A stretch of DNA of 64,000 bases from Phyllosticta citriasiana (GCA_038021145.1 JBBPHT010000020.1:372001-436000), one strand, 5' to 3'; positions 1 through 12,400 are shown, counted from the stretch's first letter. The notes: generated by a model not told the origin, from the letters alone. Made by a program: numbers and translations.

Positions 1-737
1 CAGGCCGTTTCGCGTGCGTCCAGCTGCAGTGCCATGGCGCACAAGAGGCAGGTAGTTCTCAACATTGAAGTGAAGCAGTGGTGGTGGACCGACAGCTGTC
101 AGTGAAAAACGAGCAAGCAGAAGCTCAGGTAGCCGAGAGCGGGACTGTCGGCCTAGCGCTGACCTCATGGCGCAGCCTCAGCATCCATCAATGAGCACAT
201 GTAAGCGTCAGAGGCAGGCCCAGCACACGACTGGAGCCACGAGATATACACGGAGGCAGAGCAGCATTCCAAGACGGCAGCCAGCCGCCGAGCGGAGACA
301 CGGCAATTGTTTACTTGTGCCACGGCGTGGTCGCGTGGTGGTGTGGGTAGCACTTTTCATCGAAGAGGTGCCGGGCGCATCGGGGCCAAAGCCTTGGTTA
401 GCGCGCGCGCGCGCGCGCAGGTGCCTGGGCCCGAGGCGAGCGGCCACCACTTTTACTCAGCCCGCTCATCTCCTCCGTCCGCTCTCCCTCTGCACTCTCT
501 CATAACATCACTCACATCCCCATCTACCACTGCTCCAGTCGCTCCCTCCCACACCTCACCACCACCACCCACCCCGAGGACGACCAGAGAGAACCACCCC
601 CTCCCCCTCCTCTCCCGTCTCTGCGTCGCCCTCCCATGCTCTCGACCGCTGCTCAATAGCAGCATCGCCCATTGTCCCCCGTCCATCGCCGCCGCGCACC
701 GCTCCAGGAGCCCGACTCGCCCACGAACGAGCACACG
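1..737. other. upstream region of AUR1
   Basis: No gene is supported here. The stretch holds a (GC)9 dinucleotide run at 401-418. From about 470 to 720 there is a long C/T-rich tract directly before the AUR1 start, of the kind common in promoters of filamentous fungi. Long open frames in this stretch read through the GC-rich DNA in the wrong frame and resemble nothing known. Confidence 0.5.
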
Positions 738-2227
738 ATGCACACCCGTCTGCCCTCATACCAGGACTACCTGCCGCGCAAGGCCACTCTCCCGGCGTGG
801 CGGCCCTCGCTGCCCGTCCTCGTCCCCCACACGGTGCGCCGGAAATGGCGCGCAACAAAGTCCAAGATTCGCAGCAGGCAGTCGCCTACCTCGACCGTCT
901 CGTCGCTCGAGACGTCGACCTCGCCCAGCGACACGCTGCGCTCCCTGCGCAACCACCAGTGGTCCTACTATGACGCCCAGTACATCCTCCTGGCCATTGT
1001 CGGCATCTTTGCTCTGTCCGTCATTGAGGAGCCCGGGCCCATTTTCAAGACGTTTGTGGCGACGCTGCTCATGGGCTCCATGGTCATACCTGCAACGAGA
1101 CAATTCTTCCTGCCATTACTCCCTGCAATCACTTGGTTGGTCCTGTTCTACTCGTGCAAGTACGTCCAAATCCACCTCGCATTCCGCCGCCGCAAATCAC
1201 AATGCTAACCCGCTCGTGCCACAGATTCATATCCGGCGACTACCGTCCGCCCATCTGGGTCCGCGTCCTGCCCGCCCTCGAAAACATCATGTACGGCGCA
1301 AACCTGAGCAACATTCTGTCCGCACACAAGCACGTGGCCCTCGACGTCCTGGCTTGGATACCCTACGGAATCACCCATTTTGGCTCTCCCTTTGTCTGCT
1401 CCGCAGTCATGTTCGTTTTCGGTCCTCCGGGCTCGCTTCCCGTCTATGCGAGATCCTTTGGATACATGAACACAATCGGCGTCCTGGTTCAGCTCTGCTT
1501 TCCTTGCTCGCCTCCCTGGTACGAAAACATCTACGGCCTGGCCCCTGCAAACTACGGCATGCCCGGCGACCCAGCAGGTCTGGCCGCCATTGACAAGCTG
1601 CTCGGGCTCGACCTGTACACCTCCGCCTTTACCGCCTCTCCCATGGTCTTTGGCGCGTTCCCCTCCCTGCACTCGGGCTGGGCAACCATTCACGCCCTTT
1701 TCCTGAGCTACGTCTTCCCCAAAATGTGGCCCGTCTTTTGCGTCTATGTCATGTGGTTGTGGTGGTCGACCATGTACCTCTCACATCACTACGCGGTGGA
1801 TCTCGTTGCCGGCAGTCTGCGTAAGTTGTACCCACACTGCAAAGCAAGCTTTTTTTTTTTTTTTTTTTTTTTTTCCCTCCCCGCGCGCTAATACCCTTGC
1901 ACAGTTGCGGGCACAATCTTCTTCATCGCCAAACAAAAATTCTTGCCTCGGATGCAACCCGACAAGATGACGAGATGGGACTACGACTTTACTGAACTCG
2001 GCGACCCTCAAGATGGCTTCAGCCACGACATGACCAACTTTTACGAAGAGTTTCACCCCGCCTCCGACAGCGACGAGTGGACCATTGGCTCGTCCTCTTC
2101 CTTTTCGTCTGGTGCGCGGAGCCCATCGAGCGGCGCCCGCAGCCCAGTCGATTCTGAAGGCTGCCACTCCATGTGGGAAGGCGAGACGCTCGCATCCGCC
2201 TCGGATCATGAACGCGAACATCGGTAA
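738..2227 (+). CDS. AUR1: inositol phosphorylceramide synthase catalytic subunit
   Basis: This Golgi membrane enzyme transfers phosphoinositol from phosphatidylinositol to ceramide, an essential step of fungal sphingolipid synthesis and the target of aureobasidin A. Three exons are read: 738-1159, 1225-1820 and 1905-2227. The introns have GTACGT and GTAAGT donors and keep frame, giving 446 aa (yeast Aur1 has 401). The first in-frame ATG at 738 gives a soluble N-terminus before several membrane segments. The PAP2-type catalytic motifs are present: PSLHSGW with His290, and SHHYAVDL with His329 and Asp333. The spacings of 39 and 4 residues match yeast His255/His294/Asp298. The second intron contains a run of about 24 T. 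The tail after the last membrane segment is Ser/Asp-rich. Confidence 0.95.
1850..1874 (+). repeat. poly-T run inside AUR1 intron 2
   Basis: About 24 consecutive T lie inside the second AUR1 intron (1821-1904), between the donor and a GCTAATAC branch-point-like site. The tract probably belongs to the polypyrimidine region. Its length is likely to vary between strains. Confidence 0.8.
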
Positions 2228-4731
2228 TGACGGCTGCTGGCAGGTCGTCATGGCCCTCCTCGACCAGTTTTAGTCGGGATTGACCTCGGAACCCCCGTTT
2301 TACGATTTCACATGGCTGGGTCGCCCGCTCATCCGCCTTTTTCCTCTTGAGCAACTCATGCCTCTTATGACCACAACATTGCATGGACGGAGTTTACACA
2401 CCTTGCATTAGCGTAACTGTAATCACTGCACTTTGGCAACAACAAGTTTCGTTATCTATAACGATCGATTGGGGTGGCCTCTGTATTCCAACCCTCAGCA
2501 TACGCTACTCTGACGACGACGCACCTCGACCCTAGTAATCGATCACAGGCTCCTCGACCTCGCGGCTTTTATGTCAAAACACCGTCAAGAGCCAGACAGC
2601 GAGGCGCTCAGACTCTCTTCTTCAGCTCGTTCCTCCTAGAGCAACCGCCGGATCCGACCCCTCCTCCGGCATGTGGGCGTTTTTGTCATGTGGGAAACGG
2701 TTTTGTCTGTGTGTCTGTGTGTGTGATTGGGCCACTTCTTTTCGACTTATTTCTTTCTTTCTCCGTTGATATATAATCGGAAGAGGACTTGTGTGTTCGG
2801 TCCCTTCCACCTTCTTTCGTTTTTCTGCCAGAAAGCCAGCCCCGCGTCTTTTTCTTTGCGCGGTTTATTGTCGCTGCTGCTGCTATTGTTGGGGAGGGCG
2901 CGCGTGTAAAGCGATATACCCATCCATCCATCCATCCATCGAATCATCGAATCATACATCAATCCATCAAAACGTTGTCGGTCCCATCGTCATCGCTCGC
3001 CTGCCCGATGAGCTTTGTCTCGCTTTCTCTCTCTCTCTTCCGGCCCTCACACCTACTTTTCTCTCCCTCCCTTCTCATTCATTCCATGACGATCGCTATG
3101 GGAAAACGCACGGACGGACGGACGGACAAACAGACAGACAGACCAAACAGATGAAAAATTCCAAAAGAAGCAAGCCTGTCTGTCTGTTTGTTGCGAATAT
3201 ATCAATCAATCAACTCATTGTGCGAACAGATGTTTGGCGAGCGTGCCATTAAGCCTAACCTTTCTACCCCTGAATTTTTTTTCTCGTCTCTTCTCGTCTT
3301 GTTTGTTGTCGCGTCTGTCGATGTGGTTGCTGCTGCTGCCGCTGCCACCGCTAGTGAACCGTCGTCTTTGTCGACGAAGCCCGGACGCTGCATACACGCA
3401 GGTAACTAACTGACTGACCGACTGCTTCATGCAGAGACAGTGAGGGACGATCTATGTATGTTCTGGAGGGCCGTGCTTGCTTGGCGCCACAATGTGGGTG
3501 GGGGGGGGGGGTTTCCGTCTCGTCTTTTCCATTCCATTCGTCGTATGAGCGCTCGAGCGAGCACCGAGTGGGTGAGCAAGCCGTTTCTTGTCTTTGCTTC
3601 AACATCATCATACCTTCCCGCCCGTCGTCCATCACTACATTTGTAGATGCATGGATACATACCTCTCACTCACCCATCTACGCTTTTTCTTTCTTCGCTC
3701 TTCCTTTCTCCCCTCCCCCCCCCCCCTCAAACCCTCTTCACTATTAAACGTTGCAGGTGGATGTGGCGGCGTAAAACCAACAAACTAAACGCCCGCCGTA
3801 CGCAAACACGCACGCACGCAAGCAAGCAAGAATGCATGAATGAAAGAAAGGAAGGATGGGAAGGAAGCTAAGAAAGCAGGTACCAAGGCCCTGGTCTGGT
3901 CTGGTCTGGTCTGGTCTGGTCCAATCTGGCCTGGCTTGCTACATGCGTGCGTGCGTGCGTGCGCTGCACTGTACTGTACTGTATCCTCCACCACTTACCA
4001 CTTACCACTTATCAGTCTCGTGGCGTGATTTATTTGCTTATTTGTTTGTTTGTTTTGTGGTCGGTTGAATTCAGACCTGGACTCGGCGAGTGAGTGAGTG
4101 AGACAGACTTTTGCGGCGTACGTGGGGGAGAGGAGTCGACGAGGTGAGGAGGGGTGAGATGGAAGAAGGGGAAGAAAGGTGGAGGCTTCATGTCTACTCT
4201 CCTGGCTGGCTGTGCTCCTCGATATTTCAGATGTCGGATTAGTTGCTTTGCTTTGTTGTTTGCTTTGATTCATTGTGTATGTATGTGTATACTACTGTTG
4301 CTGAGGGTGTGTTTTGGTTTTAGGTGTTGGTAGTGTCTGATGATCATCAAGATGCGAGAACGAGCTTGGGTGCTACTAGGAGTGCCAACTCGACTTCGTA
4401 TACAAACACTCGAGGGACAGAAGGAAAAAGGATGGTAATAGAATGGGTTGATGCAGTAAAGGATGTATATTTACAGAACCAAGAGGTGCGGCTACTTGTT
4501 AGGTAGGTTGATACGTTGATAGGTTGTAGATAGGCGTGATATCAGAAGACGCGTGCCGTCCCGTAAAAGTCGTTCGAACGTCGGGAGAGCTGAAAAAATG
4601 ACAAAAGAGAAAACAAAACAACGATGCACTTCATGCTCTGCCCCCCCATTTTACTCAATCAATCAATTCCCTCTCCGTCCTCTCTCACACACAACACTTA
4701 ACAGATACACAACAACAACAACGGTCTCCGC
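2228..4731. other. repeat-rich intergenic region
   Basis: No gene is supported. The two flanking genes converge here. The DNA carries many simple repeats: ATCC units at 2919-2940, GGAC/AGAC units at 3112-3143, a G run near 3500-3510, a C run near 3715-3726, TCTGG units at 3891-3920 and GTGC units at about 3948-3961. All open frames are short and low in complexity. Confidence 0.6.
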
Positions 4732-5365
4732 TTAAGCGTACTGCCAAGCGCCAGCCTCGCCGGTGAGGGCAGTGCCGGCGAGGAAGTCGAAGCCGAGGCA
4801 GTTGGTGCGATTGAAGCCGTTGACGGCGGCGAAGATCTGGTACGGGTACGAGGTGCCGTTGCTCTGGGGGCAGGCGACGAAGCCGTTGGTCCAGCTGAGC
4901 GAGCCGAGCCCGCTGCTGCTGGTGCCGTTGTTGAGGTGGAAGCCCGTCGAGATGGCGCCCTCGCCCATGTACGCGCTGTGCGCCACCGTGTACGTCAGCT
5001 CGCCGTTAGGCTTGATGTAGACTGCACGCAATACATGTTAGTTTGTGTACGCTCTTTTCAAGAGAATTGGGTTTTGGGGTGCGGAGGGGAAACGTACCCT
5101 GCTGGCCGCCGGGAACCGCGACGTCAAGGAAGAGCGTGTTGTCGCCGCCGGCGAAGATGGTCTCGTTGCCGGCCGGGCAGTTCTCGACGACGCTCTCCGG
5201 GCAGTACGACGCCGTGTCCTTCCCGATCCAGAAGGCGGACTCGGCCGCGTTGATGGACTGCAGGTGGATGGGTGACGCGGAGCGGGCCGAGAGGCCGTAG
5301 AAGCTGGTCGCAAGGGCCGCGGGGGCGGCGGCGAGGAGAGTGGCGGCGACGGCGGCAGTCTTCAT
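4732..5365 (-). CDS. phiA-like secreted cell-wall protein
   Basis: Two exons, 5365-5098 and 5021-4732, are joined across a 76-bp intron (donor GTACGT, acceptor GCAG) to give 185 aa. Residues 1-19 form a signal peptide ending in an Ala-rich stretch before TSFYG. The motifs ARSASPIHLQSINAA, SYCPE, PAGNETIFAGG, PGGQQVY, AHSAYM and CLGFDFL match the order seen in the Aspergillus PhiA wall protein family, which is linked to phialide and spore development. The splice restores PGGQQVY exactly, which supports the model. Four Cys remain in the mature chain. A TATATAA box lies about 116 bp upstream. The family assignment is from recalled motif similarity. The exact role here is inferred. Confidence 0.82.
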
Positions 5366-5480
5366 GGTTGCGGTTTTGGTAAGAGTGTGTTTGGAATTGA
5401 TGTGTGGTGGAGGATTGGTCGAGAGTTGATGATGATGGTGTTGTCGATGGCCTTGGAAGGCTCCACGACGCCAGCCATCC

Positions 5481-5487
5481 TTATATA
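5481..5487 (-). promoter_or_regulatory. TATA box of the phiA-like gene
   Basis: On the minus strand the sequence reads ATATATAAGG about 116 bp before the ATG at 5365. This is a plausible TATA element for a strongly expressed secreted wall protein gene. Confidence 0.5.
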
Positions 5488-7690
5488 TCTCGAAATTCTT
5501 TTTGCCCTCAGAGGTTGCATTGCCTTTCGATGGTGCTCCACGCTCGGTCGCCCATGCGGTCTCCCTACTCTGGCGGACGGACACGGCCACTCTGCACGTC
5601 GCTTAGCCGAACCACTCCTACCCACCACCACCGTGCCCAACAACGGCCGTCTCGTATTTCGTGCCTCGAAGTGATACGCTGTCTGCAGGCCTGACGCCAC
5701 TGCCACCTTTACCAGAGTAAACCGCTTGCCCGCTTCTGGGAGCCCGTCCGGCGCAGCCACACCGTAACTTGTCCCTGTGCACCGCGAGATCGACGTCATT
5801 GGAAGGCTGCTGGAAGAAGGACCTCTGCTCGGCTCCGGCTCTTGACAACTCGCCCCTCGTATTCCCGAGTCGATCCCACTGAAGCACTTGTGATAAGGGG
5901 TAGATACAACCCAAAGCAGGCCTTTTGAACAGACAGCCTGGTACGGAAAGAGAGCCACGACTCGGTTTTTTGATAAATGCAATACAGATTGGTGGAGGAT
6001 GATGTGGCAGCGTTCCCTTGTGGTTGGCGCAAGGCGCATGCAAGGGTCGTCGAAACACCTTCACTTTAAGCTGTGGGTCCCGGGTACCTTGCGAACAAGC
6101 TTAATCGGCCGACCGCCCAGACACCCCGGCCGGCAGAGCCTCCCCGGTCTTGCCTCCTGAGTGGGCTCTTGCGTGTTTTCTTTTTTTCTCCGCTCTCTCA
6201 ACTCTTGCCGAGACGAAGTTGTAACACAACCAAGCGTCGAAGCTTTCGTCACGTCGCACGGCGCAGCGGCTGGGTGCGCTTGAGAGGCTGGCGTGTCATG
6301 TCTGTGGCGTCCCTCGGTCCTCCCCGGGCCTGGCGCCCGCAGCAGCACAGCGTGCAGCTGGCAAACGAACCCATGATGTCACGCAGCCGAACTTCGGTCG
6401 TCAACGACAAAAGGCGACGGGCTCGCCTTGCCGTACGCCGACGGACGTAACCACGAAAGGCCGTTGATTTTCGCCGTAGATTGTGGCTGGGGCACGTCAA
6501 ATATAGCAGCAATCCATGACTGCCTGCAGGGCTGGATGAACATCAGAGGCGGTGCTGTCCAGTCTGCATGATCGCGGCCGTCTCGTCTCGTCCACCAAAT
6601 AATCCGGCCGAGACGTGCCTGGCGCGACCAGTTTTCCTAACGTTGGGCTGCTATTACCGGTATACCAGAGAACAGCATGGAATCTAACCGCGGCCTGCTG
6701 GCTGATCTGGACAAAAATAGGGGTGCCACCGTCGAGGGTTGCAGGTCCCGCCGACCTCGAATGCTATTCGTTTTGACGAGTCAGTTCCCAATGCTTCGGA
6801 TAGCAACATTCTTGTCCTTCGACGCAGCATATGCTGTGCCTCGACCTCAAACCGGAGTCTTTTGCTCGTCAAAGCAGGCCTCGTCGGACACCTCTTCCAG
6901 AAATGTCGAGGACGAGGTGGAAACCACCGGTTCATCCCTGCGGCCTATAAAGCGCTCAACACCAGTGGATCTCGCCTTTGTCCGAGTCAGCGCTCCGGCT
7001 TCCAAATTACCAGGTATGGGAATCAACAAGGCTTGGGGTCTTTAAGGTTGGAGGCCGATCGAGCCGCAAATGATGATGTGCAGGCGGAGCCGAGTCGCTA
7101 GTCAGCGTTACCACCATCTTTGACAATTCGAACGCTCTTTCTTATGATGATGCTGGCACGTAACCATGAGAAACAAAAGGGAGCAAGTTTTTGAGCCCGT
7201 TTGGTTGAAGCCTATCGAACCACAGTGCGAGAGTGGACCAATTGTCGTTCAATGCTGGACGTCGAGCGAAAGCGACCTGGACTTTGTCAATTCAGGCTGA
7301 ATAAAGCCGCCAAAACGAATCGTCATCAGTTTCACAAAAGGCAACTTTAAAAAAAGAGGTACCTTAAACTGGTATAAGCACCTTCCTCTTGCGAATGTCT
7401 CGCGGGCTATGGCTGCCCCAAGTCAGGTCTCGTATTGTCGACTGCTGTTAGCGCCTCGTCCGTTCTGTTGGTAAAGCCGCCTTTTACACGCATGAGCTCA
7501 AGCAACAAAGGAGAAAGCCTCACCTTCGGACCTTCAAAGAGAGGAGATTCCTCAGCAGGAGGTGATGCCAACTCAGACTGTACATGACGCATCAATAATT
7601 CACCCAATGTTACCGACCAGGCAGAATTTGTCAGCCAATGAACCAAACGCCGGCCACTTGCACCTTCTTTCAACATCCCCAAAGCAAGCC
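5488..7690. other. intergenic region, no gene seen
   Basis: About 2.2 kb lie between the CMR1 stop and the phiA-like promoter. Open frames occur on both strands, the longest about 225 codons on the minus strand overlapping the phiA-like leader. None has recognisable domains, splice-supported extension or family motifs. Confidence 0.5.
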
Positions 7691-9406
7691 TTATTGCCAA
7701 AAGCAAAGCTTGCCGCTGGCAGTTCCGGCGGCTATACAGTCCATTGTTGGATGGAATCGTGCTACTGCCGGTACCGCCGTGATGCCATCGCCACCGAGCT
7801 GCGCCAGCTGCTCGCCCTTGCTGGTGTAAATATCCACGAATCGATTCATGTTCCCTATGCAGAAGCGCTGGACGCCATCTTGCGGGTTCATCTGCCACTG
7901 GGCTCGTAATCTGGTATTGCGTCAATAACGACAATGCTCCGACGCAGTGGACGTGTTTCAACCTACATGGTGACCCATCTGCCAGTCTGGTTGTTGTGGG
8001 GAACAATGGTCGCAGGTTCCATTTGGTTTGCTGTGAGCTTCGCGCCAGCCTTCCACGAGGCGCAGTCGTTAAAGTCGTACACTTTGACCGTGTCATCGTA
8101 GGAGGCTGTAGCCACCTGGCCCGCAGAGTTGAAGGCAGCATGTGAGACAGACAATCTACTCTCGTGTTCGCCTAGGAGGGCCGGTGTCCGGTTGTCTCCT
8201 TTGCCCGAGATTTTGCGGAGATCCCAAACTTTCATCGTACGATCCAGCGACGCGGTTGCAAAGAAGTGGGTGTGAATCGGATGCATACTGAAGCCTCCAA
8301 TCTTCTTGTCCGACAGCTGGAAGATTTCTGTGCCGCCAGTGTTCTTAGGTGGCGCCCTAACGTCATGCATTCCAAAACCTCCATCCAGAGTGGAGAAATA
8401 CACCATGTTTGGTGTGTTGACGTCAAGTCCAGACAGTGGAGCGTCCTCAGTCTTGTCCTGCGGCCCGTAGACCTCGACAGCCACTCCTTTGTTGAGGTCC
8501 AGCCGGCGAATGGTAGAGTCGTACGAAGATGAGAAAAGGGAGCTAGACTCTGTAAGGCTGAATTGCATGGCAGATATCGTCCGCGTGTGGATCTTGAAGG
8601 TAGTAATTGCCGGCTCAGCTTCGTCGTCATCCTCGTCGTCCTCTGCCTTTTCTGCCTTTACTTCTGGGACGTTTTGAGTGCCATCGAACAGTCCCAGGTT
8701 GCCCATCTTGTCTCCAGCAAAGATGAGGGCCTTGTCAGCAGTCGGGTGAAACTCCATGGCATAAATTCTTTCAGGGGTGATTTTGATCTCTGAAGGTGGA
8801 TTAGCACGTTTTCTGCTGGTTCAGTGGTGGACTCACGATTTGGCTCAAATCCCTCCCAGAGCTGAAGGCCACTCATCTTCTCACGCAACGCGCGCAATTC
8901 CTTATCCGTGGTATCTTTGACGTTTTCTGCTGTAAATGTTCTCTCGTATGGCTTTGCAGGGCCAACACCTTTCAAAAAGTTTCCGCTTTGATCCCAGTGC
9001 TGCCCTGCGACGACGACATCGCTGAGATTCAAGTCATCGCTGACGCGCTGCCGCTTTGCCCTCTCAGCATCTTGAATCGCTTGGTACTCTTCTTCGGCCT
9101 TTCTCTTTGCAACCTCGCTGTCTGCTACAATACCACGAAGCCTGGAAGACGTTCTCCTGTGAAACGTTAATGCGAGCCGCGCCCAGGTGTGACTGTCGCA
9201 TACCGAGGGACAACCTCCTCCCTTTCCTTTTTTACGGGCGCCTTTCTTTTGGCAGGCGTCGAGCTGCGCGGCTTCGGCGCCGATGGAGCAAGACCTGCTT
9301 GCTGGGCGTCGAGCGCTAGACTGCGCAAAAGTTCTTGGTTCTTTGCGATTTGCTCCTGTCGCTTCAGCTCATATTCGTTAAGCTGCTGCTTGGCTCCGCG
9401 CGCCAT
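7691..9406 (-). CDS. CMR1: WD40 DNA damage-binding protein CMR1
   Basis: Four exons are read: 9406-9204, 9156-8837, 8789-7967 and 7910-7691. The introns are 47, 47 and 56 bp, and the model gives 521 aa against 522 in yeast. The N-terminus (ELKRQEQIAKNQELLRSL) is a family hallmark and is followed by a basic linker. The rest is a WD40 propeller with repeats such as KVWDLRKI and VKVYDFND, and the C-terminus ends in GKLCFWQ. Splicing restores RRTSSRL, EPNQIKITPERIY and GRWVTILRAQWQ, which fit family conservation. CMR1 is a nuclear chromatin-associated protein tied to DNA damage and replication-stress responses. It is transcribed divergently from the Mtf2-like gene. Confidence 0.93.
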
Positions 9407-9682
9407 GATAGATATGGATCTAGTCCGAACAATAACGAGGTGATACCGAGAGAAGATCAAGATGAGTTGAGGGCGACTTGCGACTCGAAGCGATGTTAGT
9501 GTGAGATGCAATTCGTCACCGAAGACGCGTCGACGCGAACTCACGCGTTTCTGCCGGTGTTTCTTCGGTAGTGGCTGTTCATCGACCAGGGTTTGGAAAT
9601 CTTCCCGTCCGAACCAGACGGAGCCCAGCACTTCGACAGCTCCCGGTCCCTCGCAAACCACGAACGAAGTACAACATCTGCA
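9407..9682. promoter_or_regulatory. divergent promoter CMR1 / Mtf2-like gene
   Basis: Only 276 bp separate the two start codons, so both genes must draw their core promoters from this stretch. No TATA box is evident on either strand. Confidence 0.6.
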
Positions 9683-10912
9683 ATGGCGGCATCTGCAACT
9701 GCTGCTCGAAGAGCTCTTGCTCCGCTTCACTCGACACTCTGTCCCTTCCTCTATCGCACGCGCACGATTCTCAACCACCATTCTCCGGTCACACCTCCAC
9801 GATGGCGAATGCAAAAGCGACATTTGAGGATCGTAAATGAATTGGGCAGAGTCATACGCGAGGACGATGGAAATCGCCAAACACCAACTGCGTTGGATGA
9901 TGAATTTGATTTCGAAATTCCCTTCGAAGACGAAAAAGATCGCCCAAAGGCCCTTCACGAGAGAACGGACACGTCTGTCACAGCCACCGAGAGAGAAGCA
10001 TTTAAGAAGCTTTTTGAGGAATACGCATCGAGAGCAAAAGATTCTGCTGAAGATGCCGAAAAAGACTTTGAGTTTTCGAGCAAAGGCACCTTGGATGAGA
10101 TCTTGGCCGACGCTCTTGGCCCACAAAGTAATATTCAAGGTCCGGGCATGACCAAAACGATACCCGAGCAGCCGAAGAAGAAAGAGAAAGATGAAGCGCC
10201 ATTGTCAGCACGATATGCTCTTTTGAGAGAGAAACAGCAGTCGCAGTACACCCACGTGGTGGCGATGTTCAATGCATCGCAAAGCGACATTGAACTCTGG
10301 AATGTTTTGGACCGCGAAGTCTTCTCCATTATACGGCGATTAGACTTGGACGCACCCGGGATGCTGGAGAGCGCAATGGATGATTCAAAGTGGAAGAGCG
10401 AGAATGATGATGCAAAAATTTCCGAGCTGGAAATCATCGGCCCCAATTATCCAACATTTCTCCTCCACGTCATGCGCCAGCTGCGCGTCGACTTTCCAAC
10501 TTCTACTCTGCCTATGTCGCTACTGCCAACGGTCAAGAGCCTTGGTCGCGAGTCATTTGCTCTGGCTGTGAGCACAGAACTGTACAACGAGCTCATAGCA
10601 GTAACCTGGCTTATCTTTGCCGACTTTCAAGGAATCGATGAGATCTTGAAGGAGATGCAGCACGGAGGTATCCGGTTCGACAAGGCGACATTTGAAATGA
10701 TCCGCTCCATTGTCTACACGGCCAGAAAAATACCAGTGTTGCAGCCAGGCAGGATTTTTCGAAACGAAATGAGAGACCTCGACCGCTTCGACCTTGGCAG
10801 AGAGAAGTTGGTCGAATGGGGCAAGTACATGCGGGAGAGGCTTGACTATGAGTCCATCCAAGCGGCTCGATCTGAGAGATTCGGTATCCCTGGGATCGGG
10901 GATGTAATTTAG
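9683..10912 (+). CDS. Mtf2/Nam1-like mitochondrial protein
   Basis: A single exon encodes 409 aa. The ATG at 9683 opens an Arg/Ala/Ser-rich, acid-free N-terminus (MAASATAARRALAPLHSTL) typical of a mitochondrial presequence. An acidic region follows at about 70-90, then a charged linker. The helical C-terminal domain (about 175-400) contains YTHVVAMFNASQSDIELW, FPTSTLPMSLLPTVKSLG and YNELIAVTWLIF. These resemble the fungal Mtf2-type domain found in proteins that couple mitochondrial transcription to RNA processing or translation. Assignment is from remembered family pattern, so the precise function is less certain than the mitochondrial location. Confidence 0.7.
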   Translation: MAASATAARRALAPLHSTLCPFLYRTRTILNHHSPVTPPRWRMQKRHLRIVNELGRVIREDDGNRQTPTALDDEFDFEIPFEDEKDRPKALHERTDTSVTATEREAFKKLFEEYASRAKDSAEDAEKDFEFSSKGTLDEILADALGPQSNIQGPGMTKTIPEQPKKKEKDEAPLSARYALLREKQQSQYTHVVAMFNASQSDIELWNVLDREVFSIIRRLDLDAPGMLESAMDDSKWKSENDDAKISELEIIGPNYPTFLLHVMRQLRVDFPTSTLPMSLLPTVKSLGRESFALAVSTELYNELIAVTWLIFADFQGIDEILKEMQHGGIRFDKATFEMIRSIVYTARKIPVLQPGRIFRNEMRDLDRFDLGREKLVEWGKYMRERLDYESIQAARSERFGIPGIGDVI

Positions 10913-11109
10913 AGATGAATACCCAGATAGCAAATGTCAGATGCTGAGAATGTGAAACTGCTCTCACGACTTTTCCGCAAAAGCTGAATGAGAAACGAAA
11001 GGTGAAATGCTTTGCCCGTCAGCCAGTCAGATTTGAGGAGCTGGCTTGCGCTTGAAGATCAGCCGCCCGGCGCTCATCGCCAAAGCTCCATCTCCATCAA
11101 AACCCCGTC

Positions 11110-11952
11110 ATGGCTTCTCCAACGCGCTGCATCCGCCCCGGATTGGGTCAGCTTCAAAAGCTCCACCGACCCATAGCCAGCACCACTGCTGCGCGGCGCG
11201 CGCTTTACCACTCGTACGATCACGCCCAGTCGCCATCATATCCCCCGGTGGAATCCGCAATCCTCTCCTCAGCGCTAGCACACGTTCCAAAGCATGGCTT
11301 CACGAACCTCGCCTTGCAGCTCGGCGCTCGCGATGCAGGCTACGTGGAAGCATCCGTCAACCTGTTCCCCCGTGGGGCCTTTGACTTGATCCAATACCAC
11401 CTTGCCGTGAGGCGACTGGCCCTTCGCGACACGGTGCAGTTCGCCGAAGATGTGAACAAGGAGGGCAAAAGAATGGGAGTTGGGGCCAAAGTTCGCGTGT
11501 TGACTCTGGAGAGATTGCGCGCAAACTCGCCCATCATACATCGTTGGCAGGAGGTGAGAATAACATGGCCGTGGGTGGTGGCGTGACGGACTGCAAGCTC
11601 ACGATAAATGCTTCCCTAGGCCTTGGCGATCATGGCACAACCCTCCTACGTCCCCGCGTCCCTTGCTGAGCTCGCGAAGCTGGCAGACGAGATATGGTTT
11701 CTGGCAGGAGACGGCAGCGTCGATAGCAGTTGGTACACCAAGAGAGCAACGCTGTCTACAATCTACGCGGCAGCCGAGGTCTTTATGACCCAGGACCAGT
11801 CGAAAAACTTCAAAGATACGGAAAGCTTCTTGGATTCACGGCTTGAGGATTTGAGGGCTATGGGCACAACAACCAGCGCCGTGTCGCAATGGCTGGACTA
11901 CACGGGCCATTCGATTGTGAATATGCTGAGGAGCAAGGGCATGCGGATATGA
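11110..11952 (+). CDS. COQ9: ubiquinone biosynthesis protein COQ9
   Basis: Two exons, 11110-11553 and 11620-11952, are separated by a 66-bp intron and give 258 aa (yeast 260). The first 40 residues are basic and hydroxylated, consistent with mitochondrial import. The body shows COQ9 landmarks: YPPVESAILSSALAHVPKHG, GYVEASVNLFPRGAFDLIQ, VRVLTLERLRAN and then, after the intron, WFLAGDGSVDSSWYTKRA. COQ9 is a lipid-binding TetR-like protein of the CoQ synthome in the mitochondrial inner membrane, where it presents intermediates to Coq7. The next gene, CSN3, lies 448 bp downstream on the same strand. Confidence 0.95.
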
Positions 11953-12400
11953 GAGTTGAGTATGGTCGTGACGGTTATGTCATAAAATTTTAAAAATTCG
12001 ACAGCCGTGGAGCTCGATTTAAATATCATAGTTCAGGTCCAGAGAGTGCCTGTGGCAAGCAAAGCCGCAGCGGCGGTTGCGCACGTCAATGTCGGCGAAT
12101 CACAAAGCCGACCGCATCACCGAGCACGGGAAATCTGGGGAAGCATCATCATCAAGCTGCCGTCTCACCCACTCCAATCATCCTTGAACGACGTGCCTTG
12201 CTGCCTCTTCAATTTCTTGACCGGACTCTTTGCGAACCTGTTGCGCCTGCACACCCAACACCTTGCCTCTGTCTCAGACGCTTGTGCTGAGCGCGCTCAA
12301 TTTGCGGTAGCGGCTCAACCGCCGCAGAGCGACGCCGCCCACCTCTACCTGACCACCATCACCTCGCGCCTCATCACGGCCATCAGCCGCAACCACCCTC
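11953..12400. other. COQ9-CSN3 intergenic spacer
   Basis: A spacer of 448 bp with an AT-rich patch (about 11980-12000) just after the COQ9 stop that may serve 3' end formation. A GC-rich stretch with pyrimidine tracts leads to the CSN3 start. No gene is supported. Confidence 0.5.

Noticed and set aside
307..1593. 428-codon open frame on the plus strand overlapping AUR1
   Set aside because: It runs through the AUR1 exons and intron in another frame, is very rich in Arg/Ser/Pro, and has no domain. It is a GC-rich shadow frame.
2919..2940. ATCC units considered as telomere-like repeat
   Set aside because: The unit is not TTAGGG or a known variant, and it sits in internal intergenic DNA.
5362..6039. 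225-codon minus-strand open frame upstream of the phiA-like gene
   Set aside because: It overlaps the gene's TATA box and leader in another frame, with no domain or signal peptide.
9167..10138. 323-codon minus-strand open frame across the CMR1/Mtf2-like promoter
   Set aside because: Only its C-terminal part equals CMR1 exon 1. The remainder is antisense to the Mtf2-like coding region and crosses the promoter.
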